In this document: one piece after another, positions 1 through 8,630 of the stretch
Position numbering within the stretch: the first letter of the stretch is position 1
Layout: the number at the start of each line of letters is the position of its first letter
NCBI GenBank assembly: GCA_964432875.1
Contig: CAYSPJ010000009.1
Coordinates: 1-64,000, forward strand
Length of the DNA: 64,000 bases
Source: JACJYE01 sp964432875
Lineage (GTDB): Bacteria > Bacteroidota > Bacteroidia > Chitinophagales > Saprospiraceae
Direction: 5' to 3'
Notes under the pieces: model-generated
The model's input: only the letters and a program-made list of their open reading frames with translations
What the model was told of the DNA's origin: nothing
The model's database searches: none
Translations under genes and position numbers: made by a program

Positions 1-303
1 AGTTTCTCTCGCCACGGCGCAACGACGCAACGCCAGTATGGCGTATGCCGAGCGCCGAGCGCAACGTACCCGCCAAAGGCCCTATCCGGGCCTCCGGCGT
101 GGATCAGCGGGCTACACATCCGTCTGAAAGACAGGACGTATTGAATGGGCGGGATAGGCGACGGTCGCCCAGTGGATGTTTTTGCTTTCCCATAAGCACA
201 AATTTAGCAATAATAAGCCAATGATCCACTTGTGTAGATACCATAGGGACTAACGTCCGCTGCCATCCCTACGGGATTTTTTATGCTTAACATGCCGCTT
301 TGG
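1..303. other. Intergenic stretch at window edge
   Basis: No convincing gene is visible. The first 120 bases are GC-rich with short inverted repeats (for example a 5-bp stem at about 31-43). Bases 241-282 hold a hairpin followed by a T run, listed separately. The stretch lies downstream of the minus-strand beta-glucosidase and could belong to a longer intergenic repeat that starts outside the window. Confidence 0.5.
241..282 (+). terminator. Hairpin with T6 tail
   Basis: Arm 241-249 pairs with 265-274 with one mismatch, and a T6 run follows at 277-282. The form fits a plus-strand intrinsic terminator, but no plus-strand gene is visible upstream. It could instead be a common intergenic repeat hairpin. 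Confidence 0.3.
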
Positions 304-2586
304 CTATTTCGGGCCGACCAAGCGGAGCTCCCCTGCCAAGCCCTCCGCCGAGCTGCCGCCGACCATCAGGCCGAAAGTGCCCGGCTCCACGGCCCATACA
401 CCCTGGGGCGTGTAAAAGCCCAGTAGGGATTCATCCACGGTAAAGGCGACGGTTTGCTTCTGCCCCGGGGCCAGATCCAGCAACTGGAAGCCCTTGAGCT
501 CTTTGACTGGCCGGGTAGCCGAAGCCTGGCGGTTGTGCAGGTACAATTGCACGACCTCCCGGCCGGGCCGGCTGCCCGTGTTTTCCACCTCCACCGTCAC
601 GGTGACGGCCTGACCTGGCGTCAGCTCAACTTTACTGAGCTGCAAATTGCGGTAGGCAAAGGTGGTGTAGCTCAGCCCGTGGCCAAAGGGGAAGAGAGGG
701 GTGTTGGCCTGGTCGATATAGTGCGACCAGAAGACCTCGTTCGGCCGCCTTTGCACGGGCCGCCCCGTACGTTTGTGGTTGTAATAAAGCGGCACCTGGC
801 CCACGCTGCGGGGAAAAGTCACGGGCAATTTCCCGGAAGGATTGTAATCGCCGTAGAGCACCTGGGCGATGGCATGGCCGCTCTGCGTGCCCAATTGCCA
901 AGCCTCCACGATGGCCGGCACCCGCTCTGCCGCCCACGGCAGGGCCAAGGGGCGGCCGTTGTTGAGCACCAGCACCACATTCGGGTTGACGGCGTAAACC
1001 GCCTCCAGCAACTGTTGCTGCAAGCCGGGCAGGCCCAGCTCGGTACGGCTGCGCGCTTCGCCCGACTGGAAGCCGTGCTCGCCTAAGACCAGCACCGCCA
1101 CATCGGCCGCTTTGGCCGCCGCCACGGCTGCCGCCATGCCCGTGGTATCGGTTTCATTGACCTTAATATCGTCAACGAAGATGGCTGGCCCCACGATTAA
1201 TTCCACGCCCTTTTCGTGCACCAACTCATTGCCCGAATAGGCGCTCATGCCTTCCAGCACGGATACGGCCGTGCCCGGGTCGGCAGCGATGCGCCAACTG
1301 CCCAGCGGGCTGTCTTTATCAGCTGCCAGCGAGCCGATCAGGGCGATGCGTTGCCCTTCCTTGCGCAACGGCAGCAGGCCGCCCTCGTTCTTCAGCAACA
1401 CGATGGACTTGCGGGCCATCTCCAGCACGGCATCCTGAAAGGCCACTTGACCAGTGACGCGCTGCTCCCGCTCGGGATCGCAGTAGCGATAGGGATCGTC
1501 GAACAAGCCCAGCTCGTGCTTGACCCGCAGGATGCGCCGGGCTGCATCGTCAATCAGCGCCTCGTCCACTACGCCTTTGCGAACCAAGTCGGCCAGATGC
1601 TCGACGTAGGCATAGGATTCCATGTCCATGTCTGAGCCAGCCTTGGCAGCCAGCTCGGTGGCGTGCTTCAAGTCCTCGGCATAACCGTGGGTGACCATTT
1701 CCGCGATGGAGCCCCAATCAGAGACAACAAAACCTTCAAAGCCCCACTCGCCCTTGAGCAAGCCGCGCAGCAAGCCGGCATCACCCGTGGCGGGTATGCC
1801 ATTGAGCTCGTTGAAGGCATTCATGAAGGTGCGCACCCCGGCATCTAGTGCTGCCTTGAAGGGCGGGAATACCACGTTATATAAAGTCGAGCTGCCGATG
1901 TCCACGGTATTGTAATCGCGGCCGCCCTCGGCAAAGCCATAAGCGGCGAAGTGCTTGGCACAAGCTGCCAGGGTAGCCGGAGAAGACAGGTCATCGCCCT
2001 GGAAACCCCGTACCCGGGCGGCGGCGATCTTGCTGCCCAGAAATGGGTCTTCGCCAGCACCCTCCATCACCCGGCCCCAACGGGCGTCCCGGCTGATATC
2101 GACCATAGGTGCGAAGGTCCAGTTGATGCCAGCTGCTGCTGCTTCCTCGGCCGCGATGGCCGCCGAGCGTTGGATGGCCGCCAAGTCCCAGCTCGCTGCC
2201 TCTGCCAGAGGGATGGGGCTGATAGTCTTATAGCCGTGGATGACGTCGAAGCCGAAGATGAGCGGTATGCCTAAGCGACTCTCTTCCACCGCGATGCGCT
2301 GCAAAGCGCGGACTTGCTCCGCGCCCCGCGCATTGAGCATCGAGCCGACCCGGCCCTGGCGCAAGTGCTCGTATTTCTCGGCGTTCGCCCCGCCTTGCGG
2401 CACTGGCCCGGTGGCGTCCCAAAAGCCACTGTACTGGTTCATTTGGCCAATTTTCTCCTCCAGCGTCATGCGCTGCAGCAAGGCCTCGACCCGGTCGGCT
2501 ATCTGCATTTCCGTATTTGAAATTTGGCCTATAACCTGAATACTAAAACCCAAAGTGATTGCAAAAAACAGGATGAATTTAGACAT
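304..2586 (-). CDS. bglX: Glycoside hydrolase family 3 beta-glucosidase, exported
   Basis: The 760-residue product fits the usual GH3 length. It starts with a hydrophobic signal peptide (about residues 1-20) and should act in the periplasm or be secreted, removing non-reducing-end beta-glucosyl units from oligosaccharides. The GH3 N-terminal barrel carries the KHF motif at 211-213 and the VVSDWGS motif, whose Asp290 is the expected nucleophile. The GH3 C-domain and a terminal fibronectin-III-like domain (about 650-745) follow. The start is the first ATG, about 15 nt below a well-formed promoter. It is a lone gene, with no susCD pair or other glycosidase beside it. BglX is the nearest family name; substrate preference cannot be read from sequence. 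Confidence 0.93.
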   Translation of the reverse strand: MSKFILFFAITLGFSIQVIGQISNTEMQIADRVEALLQRMTLEEKIGQMNQYSGFWDATGPVPQGGANAEKYEHLRQGRVGSMLNARGAEQVRALQRIAVEESRLGIPLIFGFDVIHGYKTISPIPLAEAASWDLAAIQRSAAIAAEEAAAAGINWTFAPMVDISRDARWGRVMEGAGEDPFLGSKIAAARVRGFQGDDLSSPATLAACAKHFAAYGFAEGGRDYNTVDIGSSTLYNVVFPPFKAALDAGVRTFMNAFNELNGIPATGDAGLLRGLLKGEWGFEGFVVSDWGSIAEMVTHGYAEDLKHATELAAKAGSDMDMESYAYVEHLADLVRKGVVDEALIDDAARRILRVKHELGLFDDPYRYCDPEREQRVTGQVAFQDAVLEMARKSIVLLKNEGGLLPLRKEGQRIALIGSLAADKDSPLGSWRIAADPGTAVSVLEGMSAYSGNELVHEKGVELIVGPAIFVDDIKVNETDTTGMAAAVAAAKAADVAVLVLGEHGFQSGEARSRTELGLPGLQQQLLEAVYAVNPNVVLVLNNGRPLALPWAAERVPAIVEAWQLGTQSGHAIAQVLYGDYNPSGKLPVTFPRSVGQVPLYYNHKRTGRPVQRRPNEVFWSHYIDQANTPLFPFGHGLSYTTFAYRNLQLSKVELTPGQAVTVTVEVENTGSRPGREVVQLYLHNRQASATRPVKELKGFQLLDLAPGQKQTVAFTVDESLLGFYTPQGVWAVEPGTFGLMVGGSSAEGLAGELRLVGPK

Positions 2587-2606
2587 AAAAGCTCGTTTTG
2601 TTTCGA

Positions 2607-2638
2607 CAAACTTAGGGGTAAAACCTCACATCAGCAAA
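2607..2638 (-). promoter_or_regulatory. Promoter of the GH3 gene
   Basis: On the minus strand a TTTG box (2635-2638) is followed after exactly 20 nt by TAAGTTTG (2607-2614), matching the Bacteroidota -33/-7 consensus. Transcription would start near 2601, giving a leader of about 15 nt. Confidence 0.65.
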
Positions 2639-2798
2639 TTGTATCCCCTATTGCTTGTAACAATCGCATAAAAAGGGACAAGCTCTTAATCACCCTTCCC
2701 ACCCAGCTCTGCCCCCTTGCGCTACCAGTGCAGCAATGAACCGGCCCAGCCACCCGCCTGGGGCCATGGGTTGCCTGAAGAGCGGCCAAGGGCATCAT

Positions 2799-2829
2799 TT
2801 TGCCAACTACGCAAAATAGCCTAATTTTG
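2799..2829 (+). promoter_or_regulatory. Distal promoter candidate for E2 gene
   Basis: TTTG at 2799-2802, then 19 nt, then TAATTTTG at 2822-2829. Both boxes and the spacing fit the Bacteroidota consensus. Confidence 0.5.
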
Positions 2830-2915
2830 TAGCCCGGCGCGGCGGCAGGCCCCAAAAAAGTCGCCGGATTGAACGATATAGCGCGAAAGGCATTATAAAT
2901 GAGGGGAAATTGCGC

Positions 2916-2923
2916 TACCTTTG
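2916..2923 (+). promoter_or_regulatory. Proximal -7 box for E2 gene
   Basis: TACCTTTG matches TAnnTTTG, but no clear -33 box lies upstream. Use of this site would give a leader of about 60 nt before the ATG at 2989. Confidence 0.45.
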
Positions 2924-2988
2924 CGCCTGAAAAACCAGCCCTTCAGGAACCAAATACGAACCAAATTACACAACCAAAGCACAGAAGC

Positions 2989-4320
2989 ATGGCTCAAGTT
3001 GAACTGATAATGCCCAAAATGGGCGAAAGCATCATGGAAGCCACCATCCTGCGGTGGGCCAAAAAAGTGGGCGATCGCGTGGAAGAGGATGAGACGATAC
3101 TGGAAATCGCTACCGACAAGGTGGATTCGGAAGTGCCCTCTCCGATCAGCGGCGTCATTCAAGAAATATTATTTCAGGAGAATGATACGGTAGCCATTGG
3201 GAAGACTATTGCCGTCATTGCTACGGAAGGCGGTGCTGTAGCGCCCCAAGCCAGCCCTAGCGTCAGGGAAGAAAGCAATGGCGTCGCCCATGCCCCCGAG
3301 CCTCAAGAAGCCGTCCTGGAAGCAGCCCCGGCACTGGCAGAAGCAGGGCGCACTGGCGAAAGCGGCCGCTTTTACTCCCCTCTGGTGCGCACGATTGCCG
3401 AAAAGGAAAAAATCAGCGCAGCGGAACTGGAGCGTATCGCTGGTTCCGGCATGCAAGGCCGGGTCACGAAGAAAGACATCCTGGCTTATGTAGAGAACCG
3501 GGGGCAAGCCCCGCAACCCAGCCCACAACCAGCCCCCGCCGCCCCGGTGCGCCAGCCGGCCCCGGCACCACAACCCGCTCCTCAGCCTGCTTCTGCCGCT
3601 AGCCTGGGAGATAATGTGGAGATTATCGAAATGGACCGCATGCGCAAGCTCATCGCCGAGCACATGGTCAACTCCAAGCGTACTTCGCCCCACGTCACTT
3701 CCTTTGTGGAGGTGGACGTGACCAATATCGTCAACTGGCGCGATAAGGCCAAAAAATCTTTCGAAGCCCGCTATGGCGAAAAAATAACCTTCACGCCAGT
3801 CTTCATCGAAGCAGTAGCTAAAGCGCTGCGGGACTACCCATTAGTCAATGTGAGCGTGGATGGCGACCGCATCATCCGCAAGAAGGATATCAACATCGGG
3901 ATGGCGGCGGCGCTGCCCAGCGGCAACCTCATCGTGCCGGTTATCCGCAATGCCGACAACCTCAACCTGCTGGGCTTGGCCCGCCAGGTGAACGACCTGG
4001 CCAACCGCGCCCGTAAAAACCAGTTGAAACCCGAAGAAATCCAGGGCGGCACCTTTACCGTAACCAATGTAGGCACTTTTGGCAACGTGATGGGCACGCC
4101 CATCATCAACCAGCCCCAGGTCGCCATCCTGGCTACTGGCGCCATCCGCAAAAAGCCCGCCGTGGTGGAAACGGAGTTTGGCGATTTGATTGCCGTGCGC
4201 CACATGATGTTCCTATCGCTGTCTTATGACCATCGGGTGGTAGACGGTGCCCTGGGCGGTTCCTTCCTGCGCCGCATCGGGGATTACCTCGAGCAGTTCG
4301 ACGATAAGCAGGAAATTTGA
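2989..4320 (+). CDS. 2-oxoacid dehydrogenase complex E2, dihydrolipoyl acyltransferase
   Basis: The 443-residue product transfers acyl groups from lipoyl-lysine to CoA in a pyruvate, 2-oxoglutarate or branched-chain dehydrogenase complex. One lipoyl domain occupies about residues 3-80, with the lipoylated lysine at Lys44 in the ATDKVDSE motif. A peripheral-subunit-binding domain (about 125-168), a Pro/Ala/Gln-rich swinging linker and the acyltransferase domain follow; the domain ends in the HRVVDG motif with catalytic His415. The frame is open upstream, but ATG 2989 gives the standard MAQVELIMPKMGES start and avoids an unlikely 30-residue leader. No E1 or E3 gene is adjacent, so the complex type is uncertain; the single lipoyl domain and the sequence style fit a branched-chain or SucB-like E2. 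Confidence 0.92.
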   Translation: MAQVELIMPKMGESIMEATILRWAKKVGDRVEEDETILEIATDKVDSEVPSPISGVIQEILFQENDTVAIGKTIAVIATEGGAVAPQASPSVREESNGVAHAPEPQEAVLEAAPALAEAGRTGESGRFYSPLVRTIAEKEKISAAELERIAGSGMQGRVTKKDILAYVENRGQAPQPSPQPAPAAPVRQPAPAPQPAPQPASAASLGDNVEIIEMDRMRKLIAEHMVNSKRTSPHVTSFVEVDVTNIVNWRDKAKKSFEARYGEKITFTPVFIEAVAKALRDYPLVNVSVDGDRIIRKKDINIGMAAALPSGNLIVPVIRNADNLNLLGLARQVNDLANRARKNQLKPEEIQGGTFTVTNVGTFGNVMGTPIINQPQVAILATGAIRKKPAVVETEFGDLIAVRHMMFLSLSYDHRVVDGALGGSFLRRIGDYLEQFDDKQEI

Positions 4321-4393
4321 TTGCCGCCTTTTGAGCTTGCAGGCACCACCAGCTCGCTACGGCGGTACGGCTTTCATCTAAAAACAGGCCGCG

Positions 4394-6535
4394 ATGAAAC
4401 ATGCTATGTTGATGCTGCTTTCCTGTCTGGCTTGGGCAATAGCCCCGGCGCAGAGCCCCCAAAAGCAGGAAGCCAAGGAGTTTTTTGCTCACCAGCACTA
4501 CGCTGATGCACTGGCGGTGCTCCATAGCGAGCCCAGCCTGGTCAAGTCCGACCCGGAGGCGAAGTTCCTCTATGCGGTATGCCACTACCAGCTCAACCGC
4601 CTCAACGAAGCGGAAGCAGCGCTGCAGGGCCTGATTAAAACCGAAAAGACGCCTTATCCAGAGTGTTGGCTCTACCTGGGCAAGACCTACCACGCCATGC
4701 ACCAATTTGGCAAAGCGGCCAGTTATTACAAAGACTACCTGCGCCGAATCAAGCCTAACCACCCCAACCGCCAGATGGTATGGGACGACATCCGGCGCTG
4801 CGCCAACGGCATGGAATGGCAATATCAAATGCCGGATGTGGTGGTAGAAAATATGGGCCCCGGTATCAACACGGCCGAGGATGAGTTTGCGCCAATACCT
4901 AGCCCCAACCAGAACAGCAGGCTTTACTTCTCCTCCATCCGTACTGGCAATGCCGGAGGGCGCCGCAATGCCAATGGGGTAACCGACAACCGCTTGGGCC
5001 GCTATACCAGCGACATGTTTTCCGCCGAAGCCCAGGGCAATGCCGACTGGGGGCAGGCCAAGCCCATGCACTACTTGCTGAATAGCCCTCAGCACGAGGT
5101 CTTGCTCGATTTCAACGCCGACGGCACCGTCTTGTACTACTTCAAAGGGCAATCGCCCAACGAAGGGCAGATCCTGGTGGATACCTTCCGACGGGTAGAA
5201 GACCGGGCATTGAGCACCATCCCCTTCCCCGGCCCCATCAACCCCCGCTTGGGCGATGGCACGCCGTATTTCGCCAACGACACCCTGGTCTATTTTTCCA
5301 GCCGCCGCCCCGGTGGCTACGGTGGATTGGACCTTTACGTCACCACTTATTCGAACGGCCAATGGACGGCAGCGCGCAACCTCGGCCTGCCCATCAATAC
5401 GCCTTATGACGAGACGACGCCTTTCCTGGCGCGCGATGGGCGCACGCTCTACTTCAGCTCCAATCACCCCCACCGCAGCCTGGGAGGCCTGGACGTGCTG
5501 AAGTCGATGCAAGTGCCCCAAACCAACCGATGGACAGAGCCGGCCAACCTGGGCATCCCTATCAACTCGGCTGGCGATGAGGCCAATTTCCGCTTAGGCA
5601 AAGACGGGTTTACGGCTTTTTTTTCCTCTTCCCGCAAAGATGGCTACGGCCAGCGCGACCTTTACCTGGCCTACTTCAACCGCTTTTTGCCGGAAATGGA
5701 GCTGCCGATTGCCTATGCCCCCCCCTCAACCCCGGCGCAGCAGCGGAAGGTAGAAGAAACCATAGCCCGGCCCCGGGAAAATGCGGCCAACATCCCGCCC
5801 CCAGTTCAGGAAGAGCAAGCGCCTGCCATGGTGCCGCCTAGCCGCCCGCCCAATGCTTTCGGGCCGATATTCTTTGCTCAAGAAACGGAAGGCCTCAGCA
5901 CGGACCATCAGGAGCAACTCAATCGCATCCTCAGCCTGATGCGCGATTTCCCAGGATTGCAACTTTCGATTACTGCTTTCTGTACGGAAAAGCGCTCGCT
6001 TGCTGCCCGCCTATTCAAAGGGATCAAAAAAGCAGAGCAAGCCGCCGATTACCTGATACAGGCAGGCCTGGACGGCAACCGCATCTTCTTGCGCAGCGGG
6101 GATGCCGGCAGCGCAAGCTTAAAAATGGGGGCTTACAGCCTGGAGTTCTCCTTCCTTAAGCCGGAAAACTTCCCCCAAGACACCTTCGTGCCTGACTTGG
6201 AGATGGGGCTGTCTTCGGCGATCCCCAGCCACAAGCTACACAAAAACCTGCTCTACAAGGTCCAGATATCCTCTCTTTTGGGCCAGTATAATGGCAGTAC
6301 GCTAGACCAATATCCTGATGCCATGGTAGAAAAAAGCCCGGCCATGGCTTACTATCGCTACACCTTGGGGGCATTTACTCAATTTGAAGCGGCTGAAAAC
6401 TTCCGCCGGGAACTGGTCAAAGCGGGCCAAAAAAGCGCTTTCATAGCCCCTTATGTGCATGGCATCAGGGTAGACCGCACTGCCGCCCGCAAGTACTTGC
6501 CTGACTTTCCCGACCTCATTAATTATGCAAACTAA
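4394..6535 (+). CDS. TPR / PD40 beta-propeller / OmpA-like / SPOR-like envelope protein
   Basis: The 713-residue protein starts with a signal peptide (about 1-20). Helical TPR-like repeats (about 20-120) come first. A PD40/WD40-like propeller (about 155-430) follows, with repeated FSS and YFSSxRP-type blades. A Pro-rich linker, a degenerate OmpA-like region (about 490-590) and a C-terminal SPOR-like segment starting at YKVQISSLLG complete it. The order recalls PorE-type envelope proteins linked to type IX secretion, which carry TPR, propeller and OmpA modules. The OmpA region lacks the usual peptidoglycan-contacting Asp and Arg pattern, so its binding may be lost or moved to the SPOR-like end. 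It is 73 nt behind the E2 gene with no promoter seen between them. Confidence 0.75.
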   Translation: MKHAMLMLLSCLAWAIAPAQSPQKQEAKEFFAHQHYADALAVLHSEPSLVKSDPEAKFLYAVCHYQLNRLNEAEAALQGLIKTEKTPYPECWLYLGKTYHAMHQFGKAASYYKDYLRRIKPNHPNRQMVWDDIRRCANGMEWQYQMPDVVVENMGPGINTAEDEFAPIPSPNQNSRLYFSSIRTGNAGGRRNANGVTDNRLGRYTSDMFSAEAQGNADWGQAKPMHYLLNSPQHEVLLDFNADGTVLYYFKGQSPNEGQILVDTFRRVEDRALSTIPFPGPINPRLGDGTPYFANDTLVYFSSRRPGGYGGLDLYVTTYSNGQWTAARNLGLPINTPYDETTPFLARDGRTLYFSSNHPHRSLGGLDVLKSMQVPQTNRWTEPANLGIPINSAGDEANFRLGKDGFTAFFSSSRKDGYGQRDLYLAYFNRFLPEMELPIAYAPPSTPAQQRKVEETIARPRENAANIPPPVQEEQAPAMVPPSRPPNAFGPIFFAQETEGLSTDHQEQLNRILSLMRDFPGLQLSITAFCTEKRSLAARLFKGIKKAEQAADYLIQAGLDGNRIFLRSGDAGSASLKMGAYSLEFSFLKPENFPQDTFVPDLEMGLSSAIPSHKLHKNLLYKVQISSLLGQYNGSTLDQYPDAMVEKSPAMAYYRYTLGAFTQFEAAENFRRELVKAGQKSAFIAPYVHGIRVDRTAARKYLPDFPDLINYAN

Positions 6536-6613
6536 GAAAAAGCTTGTACCTTTAAGGCTGATTTCCTTTTCAGAATGTTTACGCTATTAAGCAGGTGCCT
6601 TTAAATACCCAAT

Positions 6614-7168
6614 ATGAAAAATTTTGAATTCCTACGTGAGGGGCTGAAAAACCTCAAAACAGTAGGCACAGTGACGCGCAGCTCCAAGCAGTTGTGCGAA
6701 GGGATGATTAAACATATCAACTTTGCGGAAGCCAAGGTCATCGTTGAGTTGGGGGCAGGAGATGGCGTCATTACCCGGTACATTTTGCGCAATATGCGCC
6801 CCGATGCCACTTTGCTGGCTTTTGAGGTCAATCCAAAGTTCTGTGCTGTAATGCGGAAAATCACCGACCCCAGGCTGGTCGTCGTCGAGGATTCGGCTGA
6901 AAAACTGGGGATTTATATGGCTCAAATCGGTGCCAGCGAAGCGGATTATATCATCTCGGCCATCCCCTTTGTAGCCTTGCCCAAAGAAGTGGGCTATAGC
7001 ATCGTAAAGACCAGCCATCAATATTTGCGCCAGCACGGGCTCTATGTGCAGGTACATTATTCGCTTTTGACTAAAAAGCTCTATGAAACGGTTTTTGGCA
7101 ATGTAGATATCAATTTTGTACCCTTCAACGTACCACCAGCTTTTGTTTTGGTGAGTGAAAAATACTGA
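6614..7168 (+). CDS. Small class I SAM-dependent methyltransferase (phospholipid N-methyltransferase/KsgA-like)
   Basis: The 184-residue protein has a Rossmann methyltransferase fold. Motif I reads VELGAGDGVITRYIL (about 40-55) and the expected acidic ribose-binding position is in LLAFEVNP. The SAIPF motif fits the phospholipid methyltransferase (PmtA) and rRNA adenine dimethylase superfamily. At this size it lacks the C-terminal helical domain of KsgA, so a lipid or small-molecule substrate is more likely. It has no signal peptide. A TACCTTTA box at 6547-6554 may be its promoter. The substrate is unknown. Confidence 0.75.
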   Translation: MKNFEFLREGLKNLKTVGTVTRSSKQLCEGMIKHINFAEAKVIVELGAGDGVITRYILRNMRPDATLLAFEVNPKFCAVMRKITDPRLVVVEDSAEKLGIYMAQIGASEADYIISAIPFVALPKEVGYSIVKTSHQYLRQHGLYVQVHYSLLTKKLYETVFGNVDINFVPFNVPPAFVLVSEKY

Positions 7169-7230
7169 CGCGCGCCTGGCTTACTACAAAAAAAATATCG
7201 GGCCTTGATGACGTCTTCAACACTTATACC

Positions 7231-7238
7231 TACCTTTG
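7231..7238 (+). promoter_or_regulatory. -7 box upstream of desaturase
   Basis: TACCTTTG matches TAnnTTTG. A TTG lies 23 nt upstream (7205-7207), slightly long for the consensus. The implied leader is about 130 nt. Confidence 0.4.
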
Positions 7239-7375
7239 AGCGGATTTTACGCCATATTAATCTGAGGTTGAAATTGCGGCAATAAAAATCAGCGCCACCG
7301 CAAAGTATTGCGCCAAACCCGCAGTATCAGCCCCGTTTGTTATAGGCTCAAACGCAACAATAAACTTATCATCAA

Positions 7376-8470
7376 ATGACTAAAGCAATTAATGCCCCGA
7401 TTAGATTTGCCAAAGGGGCGGACAACAGCTTTTACGCTACGCTCCGGCAAAGATCTAACGCCTATTTCGAGGAAAATGGGCTTTCCCGCCATGCCAATAC
7501 GGAAATGGTAATCAAAACGATTTTCATGATCGCCCTCTATCTGGTGCCCTTCATCCTCAGCCTCGTGCTACCGGTAAGCCCCCTGGTGTTTTTTCTGCTA
7601 TGGTTGGTGATGGGGGTCGGAATGGCCGGCATCGGGCTGAGCATCATGCACGATGCCAACCACGGGGCATATTCTGCCAACCCCCGGGTGAATACCATGC
7701 TCGGCTATTTGCTGAATGTGGTGGGTGGCTGTGCTGCCTACTGGAAGATCCAACACAATGTACTGCACCATACCTACACCAATATCCATGGATACGACGA
7801 AGACATTAGCCGGGTACAAATCCTGCGGTTTTCACCACATTCCAAAAAGATGAAGATGCACCGCTACCAGCACTACTACGCCTGGCTGCTCTATGGCCTG
7901 ATGACGGTGTCATGGGTGACGACCAAGGAATTTTCTCAATTGTTTGAATTCCGTGACAAGGGCCTGTTGGCCGGCAAGCACGATTTCAGGAATATGCTCT
8001 TTGAGCTCGTATTCACCAAAGTGCTTTATTATGCTTATGTGCTGGTATTGCCGATCCTGATCCTCCCCTTTTCTCCCTGGTTTATCCTGTTATGCTTTTT
8101 TAGCATGCACTTTGTGGGCGGCATGATCCTGAGCCTGGTATTCCAGCCAGCCCATGTAGCGCCCGATGCCGCTCACCCGCTGCCAGATTCGGAAGGAAGG
8201 ATCGAGAACCACTGGGCCATCCACCAGCTGCTGACTACCACTGGCTTTGGCCATGGGCAGCGCATGCTTTCCTGGTATATGGGCGGGCTGAATTTCCAAA
8301 TCGAGCATCACCTCTTCCCCACGGTATGCCACGTTCACTACCGGGCATTGGCCCCCATCGTACAACAAACGGCACAGGAGTATGGGCTGCCTTATCATAC
8401 CGAGAAGACCTGGTGGGCTGCAATCCGTAGCCATGGCAGTATGCTGCGTTCGCTAGCCGATGAAGTGTAA
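7376..8470 (+). CDS. Membrane fatty-acid (acyl-lipid/acyl-CoA) desaturase
   Basis: The 364-residue di-iron desaturase should insert a cis double bond in a fatty-acyl chain at the cytoplasmic membrane. All three histidine boxes are present: HDANH at 92-96, HNVLHH at 127-132 and QIEHH ending at residue 312. The glutamine in the third box is typical of front-end (delta-5/6-like) desaturases, although no fused cytochrome b5 domain is present. Hydrophobic pairs lie at about 45-90 and 220-260. It is a single gene between a methyltransferase and a phosphate transporter and ends before a strong hairpin. Regiospecificity cannot be assigned from sequence. Confidence 0.9.
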   Translation: MTKAINAPIRFAKGADNSFYATLRQRSNAYFEENGLSRHANTEMVIKTIFMIALYLVPFILSLVLPVSPLVFFLLWLVMGVGMAGIGLSIMHDANHGAYSANPRVNTMLGYLLNVVGGCAAYWKIQHNVLHHTYTNIHGYDEDISRVQILRFSPHSKKMKMHRYQHYYAWLLYGLMTVSWVTTKEFSQLFEFRDKGLLAGKHDFRNMLFELVFTKVLYYAYVLVLPILILPFSPWFILLCFFSMHFVGGMILSLVFQPAHVAPDAAHPLPDSEGRIENHWAIHQLLTTTGFGHGQRMLSWYMGGLNFQIEHHLFPTVCHVHYRALAPIVQQTAQEYGLPYHTEKTWWAAIRSHGSMLRSLADEV

Positions 8471-8515
8471 CCGCAGGAAGAACCTATCTCCCTCCGGTGT
8501 ATTTTAATTTCGCCC

Positions 8516-8551
8516 GGGCCTAGCGGTAGAATGACCCCTTCCGCTAGGCCC
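8516..8551. terminator. 11-bp perfect hairpin after desaturase
   Basis: GGGCCTAGCGG (8516-8526) pairs perfectly with 8541-8551 around a 14-nt loop. The sequence after it is AT-rich but has no pure T run, so termination is plausible rather than certain. Confidence 0.45.
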
Positions 8552-8584
8552 AGGCAATAATTTAACCATTTATTTACACTGGCT

Positions 8585-8592
8585 TAATTTTG
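8585..8592 (+). promoter_or_regulatory. -7 box of phosphate transporter gene
   Basis: TAATTTTG matches TAnnTTTG 39 nt before the start codon. No clear TTTG lies at -33. Confidence 0.4.
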
Positions 8593-8630
8593 AAGTCGTA
8601 GTTTAGCCGTTCGTTTTTAAGGGCTTAACT

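Larger units (their letters stand above)
2587..2988. other. Divergent promoter region between GH3 and E2 genes
   Basis: This 402-bp gap between two divergent genes holds the minus-strand promoter of the GH3 gene and two plus-strand promoter candidates for the E2 gene. Short open frames here have no recognisable product. Confidence 0.6.

Noticed and set aside
454..1086. 210-codon plus-strand open frame inside the GH3 gene
   Set aside because: Shadow of a clear GH3 coding sequence.
4133..5521. 462-codon open frame on the minus strand
   Set aside because: It crosses two well-supported plus-strand genes and encodes no recognisable domain.
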